Notes under the pieces: model-generated
Databases searched by the model: none
Seen by the model: the letters and a program-made list of their open reading frames with translations, nothing else
What the model was told of the DNA's origin: nothing
Position numbers and translations under genes: made by a program
Shown: positions 52,630 through 61,241 of the stretch, one piece after another
Numbering within the stretch: the stretch's first letter is position 1
Layout of the letters: every line of letters begins with the position of its first letter
Source: JALHNI01 sp044226365
Lineage (GTDB): Bacteria; Acidobacteriota; Terriglobia; Bryobacterales; Bryobacteraceae
Length of the DNA: 64,000 nt
Reading direction: 5' to 3'
Assembly (NCBI GenBank): GCA_044226365.1
Contig: JBGAHE010000016.1
Span: 1 to 64,000, forward strand

Positions 52630-53892
52630 TTAGGCCAACAGCTTGACGACATCCATCCGGCTGGCCTTGGCCGAATCCAGCTCAATCCCGAATCCGGGGC
52701 GCTCCGAAAGCGCGATGTGGCCGTTCACCGGCGTTGGCGGATTCTTCTCGAAGTGGTAGTAACTCTGCATCTTCAGGATCAGGTACTCGTTGAGCGGACA
52801 CGTCATGGGCGATTGCGCCGCCGAGACGTGCACTGCCGCGTGAATGCTGTGGCCGTGCGGGATCAGTTGCGCGTCGAACGACGAGCACAGCGTGGCGATC
52901 TTGACGAGTTCCGAAACACCGCCGCACCACTCCGGGTCCGCCTGTACCACCGTGATGGCTTCGTTGCGCAGGAAGCGCTGCACCTCCCAGCGGCCGTAGA
53001 AGTGCTCGCCTGTCGCCACCGGAATCGAGGTCGCCCGGCGCAGCGCGGCGAAGCTTTCCATCTTGTCGACGTGAAACGCCTCTTCGATCCAACGCGGCGC
53101 GAACTGCTCCACTCGCTTGGCCCAGGCCGAGGCGTAGCCCAGGTCCCAACCCATAAAGGCGTCGAACATCAGGTCCACTTCCGGCCCCACCGATTCGCGC
53201 AGCGTCCGCACCAGATTGACGTTCTTCTCGAGCCCGGCCGCCCCGTCGCCAGGGCCATAGCCCAGGAACCATTTCTGATGACGAAAGCCCGCGTTCTTCA
53301 GCGCGCGAGAACGCTCGGCCACTTTGTCCAACTCCAGCGAGTAACCGAGCGTGCTGCCGTACACCGGCGCGCTGGTGCGCGTAGGACCGCCCAGCAGCCG
53401 ATACACCGGCGTGTTGTAGTAGCGCCCGCGCAGATCCCACAACGCGCAGTCGACCGCCGAAATGGCCATCATGAAGTGGCTGGACCGCGAATGCCGGTTG
53501 CTGCGGTGCATCTGGTCCCACAGCGTTTCTACCGCCAGTCCGTCCTTGCCGCGCAGGAACGGCGCCAGTTGCCCCTCCACCACGATGGCGGCCTCGGTAT
53601 CGATCGGCCCGTAGAGGCCGAAAAGGCCTTCGGCGGTGGTGATGCGCAGATACAGCGCCGTTACTTTCGCATTGGCGGAGGTACCGGTGCCGTCCTTGTA
53701 CTCCTTCGGCCGCAGCCCCTCGTAGATGTGAATCGGATTCACCTGGTGCTGGCCGTTGATGCCACGCTCGGCAGTCCGCTGACCTTCCAGACGGAGGAAT
53801 TCCACCTTGTCGATTTTGAGCTTCGTAGGCCGATCCTGAGCCCACACGAAGGGCGCGAGGGCCACTGAACGCAGTAAACTCCGCCGTTGCAT
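52630..53892 (-). CDS. Enolase-superfamily (mandelate racemase-like) enzyme, exported
   Basis: A 420-residue member of the mandelate racemase/muconate lactonizing group. The N-terminus MQRRSLLRSVALAPFVWAQ is Tat-like. The barrel carries a Lys base (HQKWFLGYG), metal ligands Asp (MFDAFMGW), Glu (IEEAFHVD) and Glu (ATGEHF), and a His (PHGHSIHA). It probably dehydrates or isomerises a sugar acid. The ATG at 53892 follows TATAAT by seven bases, so the mRNA is probably leaderless; an upstream ATG at 53901 overlaps the -10. It leads a five-gene operon. Confidence 0.88.
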   Translation of the reverse strand: MQRRSLLRSVALAPFVWAQDRPTKLKIDKVEFLRLEGQRTAERGINGQHQVNPIHIYEGLRPKEYKDGTGTSANAKVTALYLRITTAEGLFGLYGPIDTEAAIVVEGQLAPFLRGKDGLAVETLWDQMHRSNRHSRSSHFMMAISAVDCALWDLRGRYYNTPVYRLLGGPTRTSAPVYGSTLGYSLELDKVAERSRALKNAGFRHQKWFLGYGPGDGAAGLEKNVNLVRTLRESVGPEVDLMFDAFMGWDLGYASAWAKRVEQFAPRWIEEAFHVDKMESFAALRRATSIPVATGEHFYGRWEVQRFLRNEAITVVQADPEWCGGVSELVKIATLCSSFDAQLIPHGHSIHAAVHVSAAQSPMTCPLNEYLILKMQSYYHFEKNPPTPVNGHIALSERPGFGIELDSAKASRMDVVKLLA

Positions 53893-53899
53893 GGTGCTC

Positions 53900-53905
53900 A
53901 TTATA
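53900..53905 (-). promoter_or_regulatory. -10 element (TATAAT) of the enolase-superfamily operon, probably leaderless
   Basis: A consensus TATAAT on the minus strand lies seven bases before the ATG at 53892, with GAGCACC between. The alternative ATG at 53901 lies inside this element and so could not be in the transcript. Confidence 0.55.
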
Positions 53906-53940
53906 CGGCTTGTTGCTAAACTTCTAAGTGAGGGGTGCCC

Positions 53941-54915
53941 ATGATTTCGATCGTTATTCCCATTCACAACGAGGAGCCGTCGATCCTGCCGCTCTATGAC
54001 GGCTTGACGAAGGAAATGGAAAGCCTGGGCCGTCCCTACGAGCTCATCTTCGTCGACGACGCCTCCAACGACCGTTCGTTCGACCTCCTAGCCAACCTCG
54101 CCGAGACCGACGGACACCTGAAAGTGATCCGCCTCCGCCGTAACTTCGGACAAACCGCGGCCCTCTCCGCCGGCTTCGACGAAGCGCAAGGCGAAATCGT
54201 CATCTCCATGGACGGCGACCTCCAGCATGACCCCACCGACATTCCGGTCCTGCTGGCCAAGCTCGAAGAAGGCTACGACATCGCCAGCGGTTGGCGCAAA
54301 GAGCGCGTCGATAACGCCGTCACGCGGCGCTTCCCTTCCCGCATCGCCAACTGGCTCATGTCGAGAGCTTCGGGTGTCGATCTCCACGATTTCGGCACCA
54401 CCTTCAAGGCCTATCGCCAGGAAATCATCCGCGACATCAACCTCTACGGCGAACTGCACCGGTTCATTCCGGCTCTCGCGAGCTTCTACGGCGCGCGCAT
54501 CGTGGAGGTGCCGATCAAAAACATTACGCGCCCCGCCGGCGCGTCTCACTATGGGCTCAGCCGCACCTTCCGCGTGCTGTTCGACATTCTCACGATTCGC
54601 TTCCTGCTCAAATACTTCACGCGGCCTATGCACTTCTTCGGCATGGTGGGCCTGATCGGAACGCTCCTCGGCGGTGGCATCATGGCCTACCTCACGCTGT
54701 TCAAGCTCATGGGCGGTCACCTGGTCGCCGACCATGGTCCGCTGCTCATCGCCGGCGCCCTGCTTCTGCTGGGCGGCATGATGATGTTCTCCACCGGCAT
54801 CCTGGGCGAACTACTGATGCGCACGTACTTCGAAAGCCAGGGCCGCCGCATTTACGCGGTGCGCGAGATCCGGCAGAAGAAGGGCGCGCAGTTGGCCGGC
54901 GGCTCCACCCGCTAG
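53941..54915 (+). CDS. Family 2 glycosyltransferase (GtrB/DPM1-like, polyprenyl-phosphate)
   Basis: A 324-residue inner-membrane glycosyltransferase. The GT-A domain has VIPIHNEE, FVDDASND and the DxD motif D91-G-D93 (SMDGDLQHDP), followed by GWRKERVDN. Two C-terminal membrane segments (about 230-255 and 265-290) place it with enzymes that load a sugar onto a polyprenyl phosphate. GAGGGG five bases before the ATG at 53941 fixes the start; TAAACT (53917-53922) is a plausible -10. It is divergent from the Wzt-containing operon. Confidence 0.9.
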   Translation: MISIVIPIHNEEPSILPLYDGLTKEMESLGRPYELIFVDDASNDRSFDLLANLAETDGHLKVIRLRRNFGQTAALSAGFDEAQGEIVISMDGDLQHDPTDIPVLLAKLEEGYDIASGWRKERVDNAVTRRFPSRIANWLMSRASGVDLHDFGTTFKAYRQEIIRDINLYGELHRFIPALASFYGARIVEVPIKNITRPAGASHYGLSRTFRVLFDILTIRFLLKYFTRPMHFFGMVGLIGTLLGGGIMAYLTLFKLMGGHLVADHGPLLIAGALLLLGGMMMFSTGILGELLMRTYFESQGRRIYAVREIRQKKGAQLAGGSTR

Positions 54916-54926
54916 CCCCAACCGCA

Positions 54927-55712
54927 TTAGTTCAGGTCTTTCTGTAAGCGCGCCGCCTGCGCGTTCAGCACGCGCAACTGGCGGATGTCCTCGTCGGCCA
55001 GTTGAATGGCTTGCTGAATGCGCGAGAGGTCATTCGATAAGGGCGAACTGGCATCGCGTGGATTGTCGAGCCGCAGCGACATCGTGCGAAAAAGGTCGGT
55101 CGCCTCGCGATAGCGGGTGATGATGTTGTTCAGATAGCTCTCGCGACGGCGGCCCAACTCTTCGAGCTCCGTGCGTATCTGCCGGCGGCGCGTGCCGCGC
55201 TGGGCGCCCTCAGCCGCTTCCTGCCGCAACTGCTTTAGTGCCGCTTCATTCTCCCGAAGCGTCGCTTCCTTGGTTTGCGCCAAGGCCGAGGCGGACTCTA
55301 ACTGCTTCTGCAACTGGGCCACCTGTTCCCGCAGGTCAGCCTCCGAAGCCCGGCGCTTGGCGTCTTCCTGGGTCAGCCCATCCATCTTCGCCTCGAGCTC
55401 GCGCAACTGGCGCGTCAGGTCGGCTTGCCCGCTCTGTGCCACCTCCAACTGCTGGCTGCGTTCGGCCAGCAGACGTCCGAGTTCGGCCGCATCGAAGACC
55501 GCCGTCGCGCGGCGGCCGGTGGAGTGCGGCTGGGGCGTTTCGGACTTAGGCTCGGTAGTCTCCTGCGGCGTGGGGATCACCGCCGTTGGCGCCGGCGTCG
55601 CCTGTAACACCACGGGCGGTGCGGGTTGAGCTTGGCGCGCTCGCCAATAGAGGAGTCCTCCCGGCAACAAACCGGCCAGAAAAGCCAAGGCGAGAGTCCA
55701 ACGAGGCACCAT
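54927..55712 (-). CDS. Single-pass membrane protein with periplasmic coiled coil
   Basis: A 261-residue protein with one N-terminal membrane segment (about 5-25), a Pro/Thr-rich linker to residue 65 and a long coiled coil (about 75-185; ERSQQLEVAQSGQADLTRQL and following), then a helical C-terminal part. No enzymatic motif is seen. Its ATG overlaps the TAA of the VWFA gene (TAATG), so it is made with the VWFA and TonB-barrel proteins and may connect inner and outer membranes. I recognise no named family. Confidence 0.7.
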   Translation of the reverse strand: MVPRWTLALAFLAGLLPGGLLYWRARQAQPAPPVVLQATPAPTAVIPTPQETTEPKSETPQPHSTGRRATAVFDAAELGRLLAERSQQLEVAQSGQADLTRQLRELEAKMDGLTQEDAKRRASEADLREQVAQLQKQLESASALAQTKEATLRENEAALKQLRQEAAEGAQRGTRRRQIRTELEELGRRRESYLNNIITRYREATDLFRTMSLRLDNPRDASSPLSNDLSRIQQAIQLADEDIRQLRVLNAQAARLQKDLN

Positions 55713-56620
55713 TACTTGGTCCGCTCCGGGGTGAAGTGAAGTCGATATTGCAACTGGCGGCCGGGCGCTTCGAGCGAGATGTCCCACTGTTTGGCCTTCA
55801 CGGCGGTCGATTCCAGTTCTACGGCCTGCACGCGGACCACTCGTTCCATCGCGGCGGTGACGGCGCCGGGAATCTCGCCGACGCTGCGGCAGAACTTGGC
55901 TTCGCCACCGGTGGACGCCGAAAGGTCCATCAGGCCAGTCTGGTAGGCCTCGTTCAGACGGTCGCTCTGGTAGTTGAGATGCACCAGGAAAAACGGCGTC
56001 AACGTCGAAGCCATCTCGGCCTTCAATTGACGCAACTTCTCCTTCACCAGCCCTTCCGGAAAACGGCGGCTCATGTCGTTCGAGTCACTCGAGTTGACGA
56101 CGGGATTGGTATAGTCCTCACGATAGTTCGTAATGAGGCTATCACTGACGAACAGTACCGCCGTGCGGACGTGCGCTTTGGCGAGCAGCGAATCGGCCAG
56201 GCGCACCGATGTATACACGGTATCGAGTAAGCCCGCGCGGCCACTGATCGCGAGGCCGCGAATCGTCTCGCTGATCTTCTCGCGCGCTGTGCCCGGATCC
56301 TCCAGCACACGCAGTCCGTCCTGGGACCGCAGCACCGCCACGCTGACGTTCGGCGGCAGCTTCTCAATCTCGGCCACCAGCGCCTGGCGCGCGGGGTCCA
56401 CCAGCGAAAGGTCGCCCGCCAGATCCAGCACCACCAGCAACATCAGTGGCTCCTGGTCGCCGGCCAGACGCGTCAGCCGCGCGGGCTTGCCGTTCAGCGT
56501 CGCCTTCATCTCCGCCAGCCTCACCACCTCGTTGGGCAGAAATGGAACGCGCAGCGAGATCTTCTCCGGCGGCGCGGCCGCCCAGGCAGAAAGTGCGAGC
56601 AGTAAGAAAAGCAGCCGCAT
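55712..56620 (-). CDS. VWFA-related acidobacterial-type exported protein
   Basis: A 302-residue exported protein (signal MRLLFLLLALSAWAAA) with a von Willebrand A-like fold of the Acidobacteria-specific group. The first strand reads LLVVLDLAGDLS, so the MIDAS DxSxS is degenerate. VRTAVLFVSDSLITNYRED provides the fourth strand. It is joined to the TonB-barrel gene by a one-base TGATG overlap and to the coiled-coil gene by TAATG. It is probably a protein-interaction module in the periplasm. Confidence 0.8.
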   Translation of the reverse strand: MRLLFLLLALSAWAAAPPEKISLRVPFLPNEVVRLAEMKATLNGKPARLTRLAGDQEPLMLLVVLDLAGDLSLVDPARQALVAEIEKLPPNVSVAVLRSQDGLRVLEDPGTAREKISETIRGLAISGRAGLLDTVYTSVRLADSLLAKAHVRTAVLFVSDSLITNYREDYTNPVVNSSDSNDMSRRFPEGLVKEKLRQLKAEMASTLTPFFLVHLNYQSDRLNEAYQTGLMDLSASTGGEAKFCRSVGEIPGAVTAAMERVVRVQAVELESTAVKAKQWDISLEAPGRQLQYRLHFTPERTK

Positions 56621-59406
56621 CAGAAGCTATACCGCAATCCCAGTTGAATCACGCGTCCGCCGCGCGAACCGATAATGCGGCCGGCGTTGACGTTGGGCGC
56701 CGAAGCCGGCCCGATCATCGTGTCCGGGTCCGTCCAGTTGGCGTGATTGACGAAGTTCAGGCCCACGGCCGTCAGCTCAATGCTGCGTTCGGTCGAGATC
56801 GAGAAACGCTTGTTCACGCTCAAGTCGTGATTCTGATTGCTCGGCATCCGCAGCGTGGGATGCGTGCGCGAAGCATTGCCAATGCTGAAGTCGTCGGGCT
56901 GCGCGAAGGCGTCCGGATTAAACCAGCGGTCCGGTGTCTGCTGCGCGACATGTGGGTCCACGCCGGGGACCACGTTGACATTCAACGCGTCCACCACCCC
57001 GCCTGTGTTGTTGAACTGCGGACGCAGGGCCAGCGGTTCGCCGCTGGTCATCGTCGTCACCCCGCTCAAAGACCAGCCCTCGAAGAAGTGCCGCCGCCAA
57101 CTCGCGTTGGTAAAGAACAAGCGGTTCGGACCAAAAGGCAATTCGTACACATAGTTCAGGGAAATGCGATGCGGCGTATTGGACGACGTCAGCGCCCATT
57201 CGTTCTCGCGATGGTAGTAATCCTGCACGCCGTACGGCCCCGAATAGTTATCCATCTGCTTCGAGAACTCGTAGTAAGCCGAAATCGAAAGGCCGCTCGA
57301 ACTGCGCTTCTCGAAACGAACGTAGGTCGCATCCCGGCGATAGCGGCCCTCGGGCCAGGCGCTATAGACATCAAAACGCTGGTACTGCGGATACGGCCGC
57401 AGTTCGCGACGGAACGCTTCGTTGTTCAAGTCGTCGCGATACTCGAGAGCGCTCAGCGGAATCGCATTCGGATTGGAGCCCGAGTTACTCAGCAACAGAT
57501 TGCGGCCGTTGGCATGGCCGGCGCCCAGCGTCAGGATCATCTGCCCGCTCATGCTGCGTTCCACCGAGAGGCCCGCCGACTGATAAGTCGGCTGGCGGCC
57601 CGTGATCTCCACCAGGTCCGCCACGGTGTAATTCGCGGACTCCGGCCGCAGATCGGGGAACGTCCGCGGCGTGTTTGCCAACCCTTCGGCCAACGTCACC
57701 GCCGGCTGCAACTGCGTATTGGGCGAGATCCAGCTCACCACGCCGTTAAACGCCTGCGTGCCCCACTGCGCCGTGTACACCGGGATCGACGAATACGACC
57801 GGCCATAGCTCGCGCGCGCCACCGTCTTTGAGTCGCCCATCACGTTCCACGTCAGGCCGGCGCTCGGTTCCGCCTTCCACAGAAATGGCTGGAAGCCGCG
57901 GCCCTGGCCATCGCGATTCGCCACCACCAGCGCGCCCGGGCGTCCGTTCACCGGATTCAACACTTCCGGCGACACCGTGGACTGGCGGTCGTACTTCTCC
58001 GTCCGCGGACCGCTGCCCTCAACGTTCACCGTCACACTCAGGTTCAGCCCCTTCATCAATTCCCACTGATCGCTCATCGTCACCGTGTAGCGAGGCTTGC
58101 GGAAGTAGGAAGGTGCCGTCACCACGCTGCGCTCGGCATACTCGGCCTGGCCCAGCAGGAAGCTCGCAAAGGCGTGGCCGGTGTTCACGATGCCCGGCAG
58201 ACTCGTCAGGCCCGGCGAGAACTGGTACAGGCCGGAGGGATACTGCGGCGAGAAGATGTTCACCTGCTCGCGTGTCGTGCTGCCATTCAGGGCCAGGCGA
58301 TGCTTACCGCGTCGCGTGGAGAAGCCATCGCTCAAGGCAAACGTATTCCGCGCACTGCGCGAGGACGGGAACGCGCGGCCCAGCGCCAGATATGGTGACA
58401 CGCGGTAGTACGGAAACGGACCATCGGCGCCCGCTTCGCTCCGATAGGCGAACTGGCTGGTGCTGGCCGAAAAACTCAGCGTATTCACGTTGCGCGCCGA
58501 AGCCGTCAGCACATGCTCAAGCGAAGCGCGCCGGCTGCGGCGATCGACAATCACCGAACCGGGGTTGGCTTCGGTGGCAATCAACGGCGCGGCGCCGTCC
58601 GTGCCGGTGGAGTTCGAAAGATTGAACGACAGGCGGTTCTTCTCATTCACCGTATGGTCCAGCCGAATGATGGTACCGTTCGCCGAGTTGATCTCCGGCG
58701 CAAAGACGAAGAGATTATTGCGGAAGAACGGGCCGGCGTCGCTATTGGGCGCCGGATAGTTCGCCAGCACCTGCTGGGCTTTCGGGTCCAGCCGGTGGCT
58801 CGGAATCTGATTGTTCGGAAATGGCGAGCGCAGATATTCGAGATTCGTCTCAGACACTGGCTGCCGCGGGTCATAGTTCGGGTTGGGCGCCGTGGTGGCC
58901 GGATCGTAGATCGGCAACTGCACGCCCGAGGCGTCCACCGTCCCGGACCAGTCGCCCACGCGTTCGCCCAGCGTCGGGATGGTGCGTAAATACGAGCGGC
59001 CGATCTTCTCGCGCACGCCTTCGAAGGTGAACGTGAAGAACGTGGTCCGCGTGCCGTTATAAAGCTTGGGGATGATTACCGGCCCGGTGATGTTAAATCC
59101 GAACTGATTGCGGCGCAGCAGCCCCTGCTCGCCGCCGCGCTGCACCACTTCGTGCGGAATCGCATCCAGGAAGTTGTTACGGAAATTCTCAAACAAACGG
59201 CCATGCCACTTGAACTTCTGCTTCTTGCCGCTCGAAGTCCGCACCACCGCCGAGCCGTTGCCGCGCAGACCCAAATTCTCCGATTCTGCCTTGAAAATCG
59301 CAATGGCGCGCTCCAACTCGGTCACCTTGGCTGCGGGTGGCTTGGGAGTCGGCTGAGCCCACATGAGCCCGGCCCAAAGCCAGGCTGCCGTTCGGCAAAG
59401 ACGCAT
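56620..59406 (-). CDS. Oar-like outer-membrane barrel lacking the plug domain
   Basis: A 928-residue protein with a signal peptide (1-17), a short linker, then a sequence that corresponds to the start of the Oar-type barrel (KWHGRLFENFRNNFLDAIP, FGFNITGPVIIPKLY, TTFFTFTFEGVREK) and continues to a normal barrel end (VIQLGLRYSF). The carboxypeptidase-regulatory domain and the plug, about 200 residues in normal members such as the receptor at 18239-21592, are absent. It may be an open or adaptor barrel. It follows the hydrolase gene by seven bases and precedes the VWFA gene. Confidence 0.82.
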   Translation of the reverse strand: MRLCRTAAWLWAGLMWAQPTPKPPAAKVTELERAIAIFKAESENLGLRGNGSAVVRTSSGKKQKFKWHGRLFENFRNNFLDAIPHEVVQRGGEQGLLRRNQFGFNITGPVIIPKLYNGTRTTFFTFTFEGVREKIGRSYLRTIPTLGERVGDWSGTVDASGVQLPIYDPATTAPNPNYDPRQPVSETNLEYLRSPFPNNQIPSHRLDPKAQQVLANYPAPNSDAGPFFRNNLFVFAPEINSANGTIIRLDHTVNEKNRLSFNLSNSTGTDGAAPLIATEANPGSVIVDRRSRRASLEHVLTASARNVNTLSFSASTSQFAYRSEAGADGPFPYYRVSPYLALGRAFPSSRSARNTFALSDGFSTRRGKHRLALNGSTTREQVNIFSPQYPSGLYQFSPGLTSLPGIVNTGHAFASFLLGQAEYAERSVVTAPSYFRKPRYTVTMSDQWELMKGLNLSVTVNVEGSGPRTEKYDRQSTVSPEVLNPVNGRPGALVVANRDGQGRGFQPFLWKAEPSAGLTWNVMGDSKTVARASYGRSYSSIPVYTAQWGTQAFNGVVSWISPNTQLQPAVTLAEGLANTPRTFPDLRPESANYTVADLVEITGRQPTYQSAGLSVERSMSGQMILTLGAGHANGRNLLLSNSGSNPNAIPLSALEYRDDLNNEAFRRELRPYPQYQRFDVYSAWPEGRYRRDATYVRFEKRSSSGLSISAYYEFSKQMDNYSGPYGVQDYYHRENEWALTSSNTPHRISLNYVYELPFGPNRLFFTNASWRRHFFEGWSLSGVTTMTSGEPLALRPQFNNTGGVVDALNVNVVPGVDPHVAQQTPDRWFNPDAFAQPDDFSIGNASRTHPTLRMPSNQNHDLSVNKRFSISTERSIELTAVGLNFVNHANWTDPDTMIGPASAPNVNAGRIIGSRGGRVIQLGLRYSF

Positions 59407-59413
59407 GCCTCTA

Positions 59414-60226
59414 TTATCGCGAACCTGGGGGGAGCAATTGCTGCCGAAGCCACGAAATGCGGTCCTGTACAGCGAGTTCGTTCAGCCCGTGGCCGGCTTT
59501 GTAGAAGTGGATCTGCTTAGGCTCCGGCGCCGCGGCATGGAAGAGCCGCGCCCGGTCCTCGGGCACGTAACGGTCGCTGTCCCCGAACTGAAAGAAGAAC
59601 GCGCCGGTGGCCTTCTTCAGTTGGACGGAAGGGTCCAGCGCGGCGGTCCGCGCGATGGCCTTTTCGCGCTCGGCGCCCGTGAGGCGCGTGCCCAGCAAGT
59701 ACCAGTCGGCCCAGGCGGGTGCGGCCGCCTGAATGGCCCAGGCCTTCACCCGATGTTCGTCGCCCGCCAGCAGCGCCCCGTACATGCCGCCAAAGTCGTG
59801 TCCGACATAAGCCAGGCGGGTCGAGTCGATTTCGGGCCACGAGAGCAGGAAATCGAGCGCATCACGCAGGCGGTCGCGCTGGCGCAGGGTGGACGCTTCG
59901 TCCTTGGCGAAGTCGCGCGCCGGGAAATAGTCGGGCTGGGACCACATCGTGTCCACCAGCAGCGAGCAAACGCCCGCCTTGGCCAGCGTCGTCGCTTCCG
60001 CTAAGAACTGCGACCGGTTGGACGTATGGTGCTGCGGGTCATACCAATGGACGAACAGGATGCCCGGCAACCGGCCCTTGGGCTTCGCCGGGCAAACGCG
60101 GTAGGCCGCGGTATAGGTCTTCTGCGAGTTGGCGAAAACCAGGTCACGGATCTCCACCCCTTGCTGCGTGGTAGTCAGCACAGTGTGGGCGTCGATCGCG
60201 AGCAAAGCAGTGAGCAGCAGCATCAT
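59414..60226 (-). CDS. Dienelactone hydrolase-like alpha/beta hydrolase with Asp at the nucleophile elbow
   Basis: A 270-residue exported alpha/beta hydrolase (N-terminal hydrophobic segment MMLLLTALLAIDA). The nucleophile elbow is GHDFGG with Asp in place of Ser or Cys; FGDSDRYVP supplies the acid and KAGHGLN the His. Asp nucleophiles occur in haloalkane dehalogenases and epoxide hydrolases, but the overall look is dienelactone-hydrolase-like. TATGCT lies five bases before the first ATG and eight before the second (60223), so the latter may be the true start. It leads the TonB-barrel operon. Confidence 0.82.
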   Translation of the reverse strand: MMLLLTALLAIDAHTVLTTTQQGVEIRDLVFANSQKTYTAAYRVCPAKPKGRLPGILFVHWYDPQHHTSNRSQFLAEATTLAKAGVCSLLVDTMWSQPDYFPARDFAKDEASTLRQRDRLRDALDFLLSWPEIDSTRLAYVGHDFGGMYGALLAGDEHRVKAWAIQAAAPAWADWYLLGTRLTGAEREKAIARTAALDPSVQLKKATGAFFFQFGDSDRYVPEDRARLFHAAAPEPKQIHFYKAGHGLNELAVQDRISWLRQQLLPPGSR

Positions 60227-60231
60227 GTTCC

Positions 60232-60237
60232 AGCATA
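60232..60237 (-). promoter_or_regulatory. -10 element (TATGCT) of the hydrolase operon, probably leaderless
   Basis: TATGCT on the minus strand precedes two consecutive ATG codons by five and eight bases. The second (60223) has the spacing seen at other leaderless candidates here. Confidence 0.35.
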
Positions 60238-60249
60238 CGTAACAACGAA

Positions 60250-60276
60250 ACGGCCGGTAGCTTGGCTACCGGCCGT
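60250..60276 (-). terminator. Intrinsic terminator after the PEP-CTERM gene
   Basis: A perfect 12-base stem (60250-60261 with 60265-60276) with a 3-base loop is followed on the minus strand by a T-rich TTTCGTTGTT and preceded by an A-tract. It separates the PEP-CTERM gene from the hydrolase operon. Confidence 0.8.
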
Positions 60277-60325
60277 CTCGCTCTGTCGTATTTTTTGTCG
60301 GATGAAACTATCGAAAGCTAACTCG

Positions 60326-61174
60326 CTAGGCGTTACCTCCCCGCTGGGATTTGCTCCGATGGCGAAGCAGCAGAGAAATCGAGATGAGCGCGGCGCCCAG
60401 CATCAACTGGGGCGAGGGCTCAGGCACGGCGGCTTGCGCCGCTAGCGTGCCAAATCGAATGTTGGCGATGTTGAGGATCCATTGCGTGCTCGAGCCATTG
60501 CTTGAGATCGTGATCGTCGTGATGTCGCCGTCGGTGTCATTGCTCACCACACCGTAGAAGCCGGGACCCGTGGTAAGGTAGCTCGGCGAGCCCGCGCCGA
60601 CGTCATACCGGTTGGTCGGACTTACCGTAGAGCTGGTGCTCGCGGTGTTCGCCGTGATCGAGACGTTCGCCGAGGTCGAATTGACGTTGACAAAGTCGAA
60701 ACCCACGCTGCGAGTGCCCGTCGGCAAAGTCAAAGTAATCGAAGCTTGTCCGGTGACAAATTGCGCAGTGGAGAGGATATAAGCCATTTGATTAAACGAC
60801 CCATTGACCAACCCGGCATAGTTGTAACCACCCGTACTATTGTTGCGCGATGTGGTGGGACGAACATACAACTGATTCGTTCCGCTACCCGTGTTGCTGC
60901 CGACAAACTGGATTCCACTGATCGTCTGGCCTGACACGTTGACCGTCGCCGCGGGACCATTGTTATAGGTATAACCGCAGGGGCTGACGCATTCCGTAGA
61001 AAGATCCACGTTGTCGTACGTGAGCGAAGGTAGCTGTGCCACCCATGTGGCCCGCTGCGGAGAGGCGCCGGGCGAGTAGGCGTTCCCAAGGTAGGTCACC
61101 AACGTAGCGAATCCAGGATTGGCGGCCAAGATCACTAGCGCACCGACTTTAGCAAATACCGAAAACTGTCTCAT
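60326..61174 (-). CDS. PEP-CTERM sorting-domain exported protein
   Basis: A 282-residue secreted protein with a signal peptide (MRQFSVFAKVGALVILAANPGFA), a Ser/Thr/Asn/Gly-rich beta domain and a C-terminal PEP-CTERM tripartite signal: VPEPS near 250-254, a hydrophobic stretch (LMLGAALISISLLL) and a basic tail (RHRSKSQR). It should be processed by an exosortase and exported with exopolysaccharide. No exosortase gene is in the window. GGGAG precedes the ATG, and the CACTTATAAGTG palindrome lies upstream. Confidence 0.87.
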   Translation of the reverse strand: MRQFSVFAKVGALVILAANPGFATLVTYLGNAYSPGASPQRATWVAQLPSLTYDNVDLSTECVSPCGYTYNNGPAATVNVSGQTISGIQFVGSNTGSGTNQLYVRPTTSRNNSTGGYNYAGLVNGSFNQMAYILSTAQFVTGQASITLTLPTGTRSVGFDFVNVNSTSANVSITANTASTSSTVSPTNRYDVGAGSPSYLTTGPGFYGVVSNDTDGDITTITISSNGSSTQWILNIANIRFGTLAAQAAVPEPSPQLMLGAALISISLLLRHRSKSQRGGNA

Positions 61175-61205
61175 ATTCTCCCGCGCGCTCTACAGTTTCA
61201 GCGCT

Positions 61206-61235
61206 CACTTATAAGTGGATTTTCGGCGGGAAAAT
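61206..61235. promoter_or_regulatory. Two adjacent inverted repeats upstream of the PEP-CTERM gene
   Basis: CACTTATAAGTG (61206-61217) is a perfect palindrome containing a TATAAG that could be the -10 of the PEP-CTERM gene. One base further, ATTTTC-N5-GAAAAT (61219-61235) is a second perfect repeat. Both lie between the PEP-CTERM start and the amidohydrolase stop and look like operators. Confidence 0.45.
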
Positions 61236-61241
61236 TCTCAA

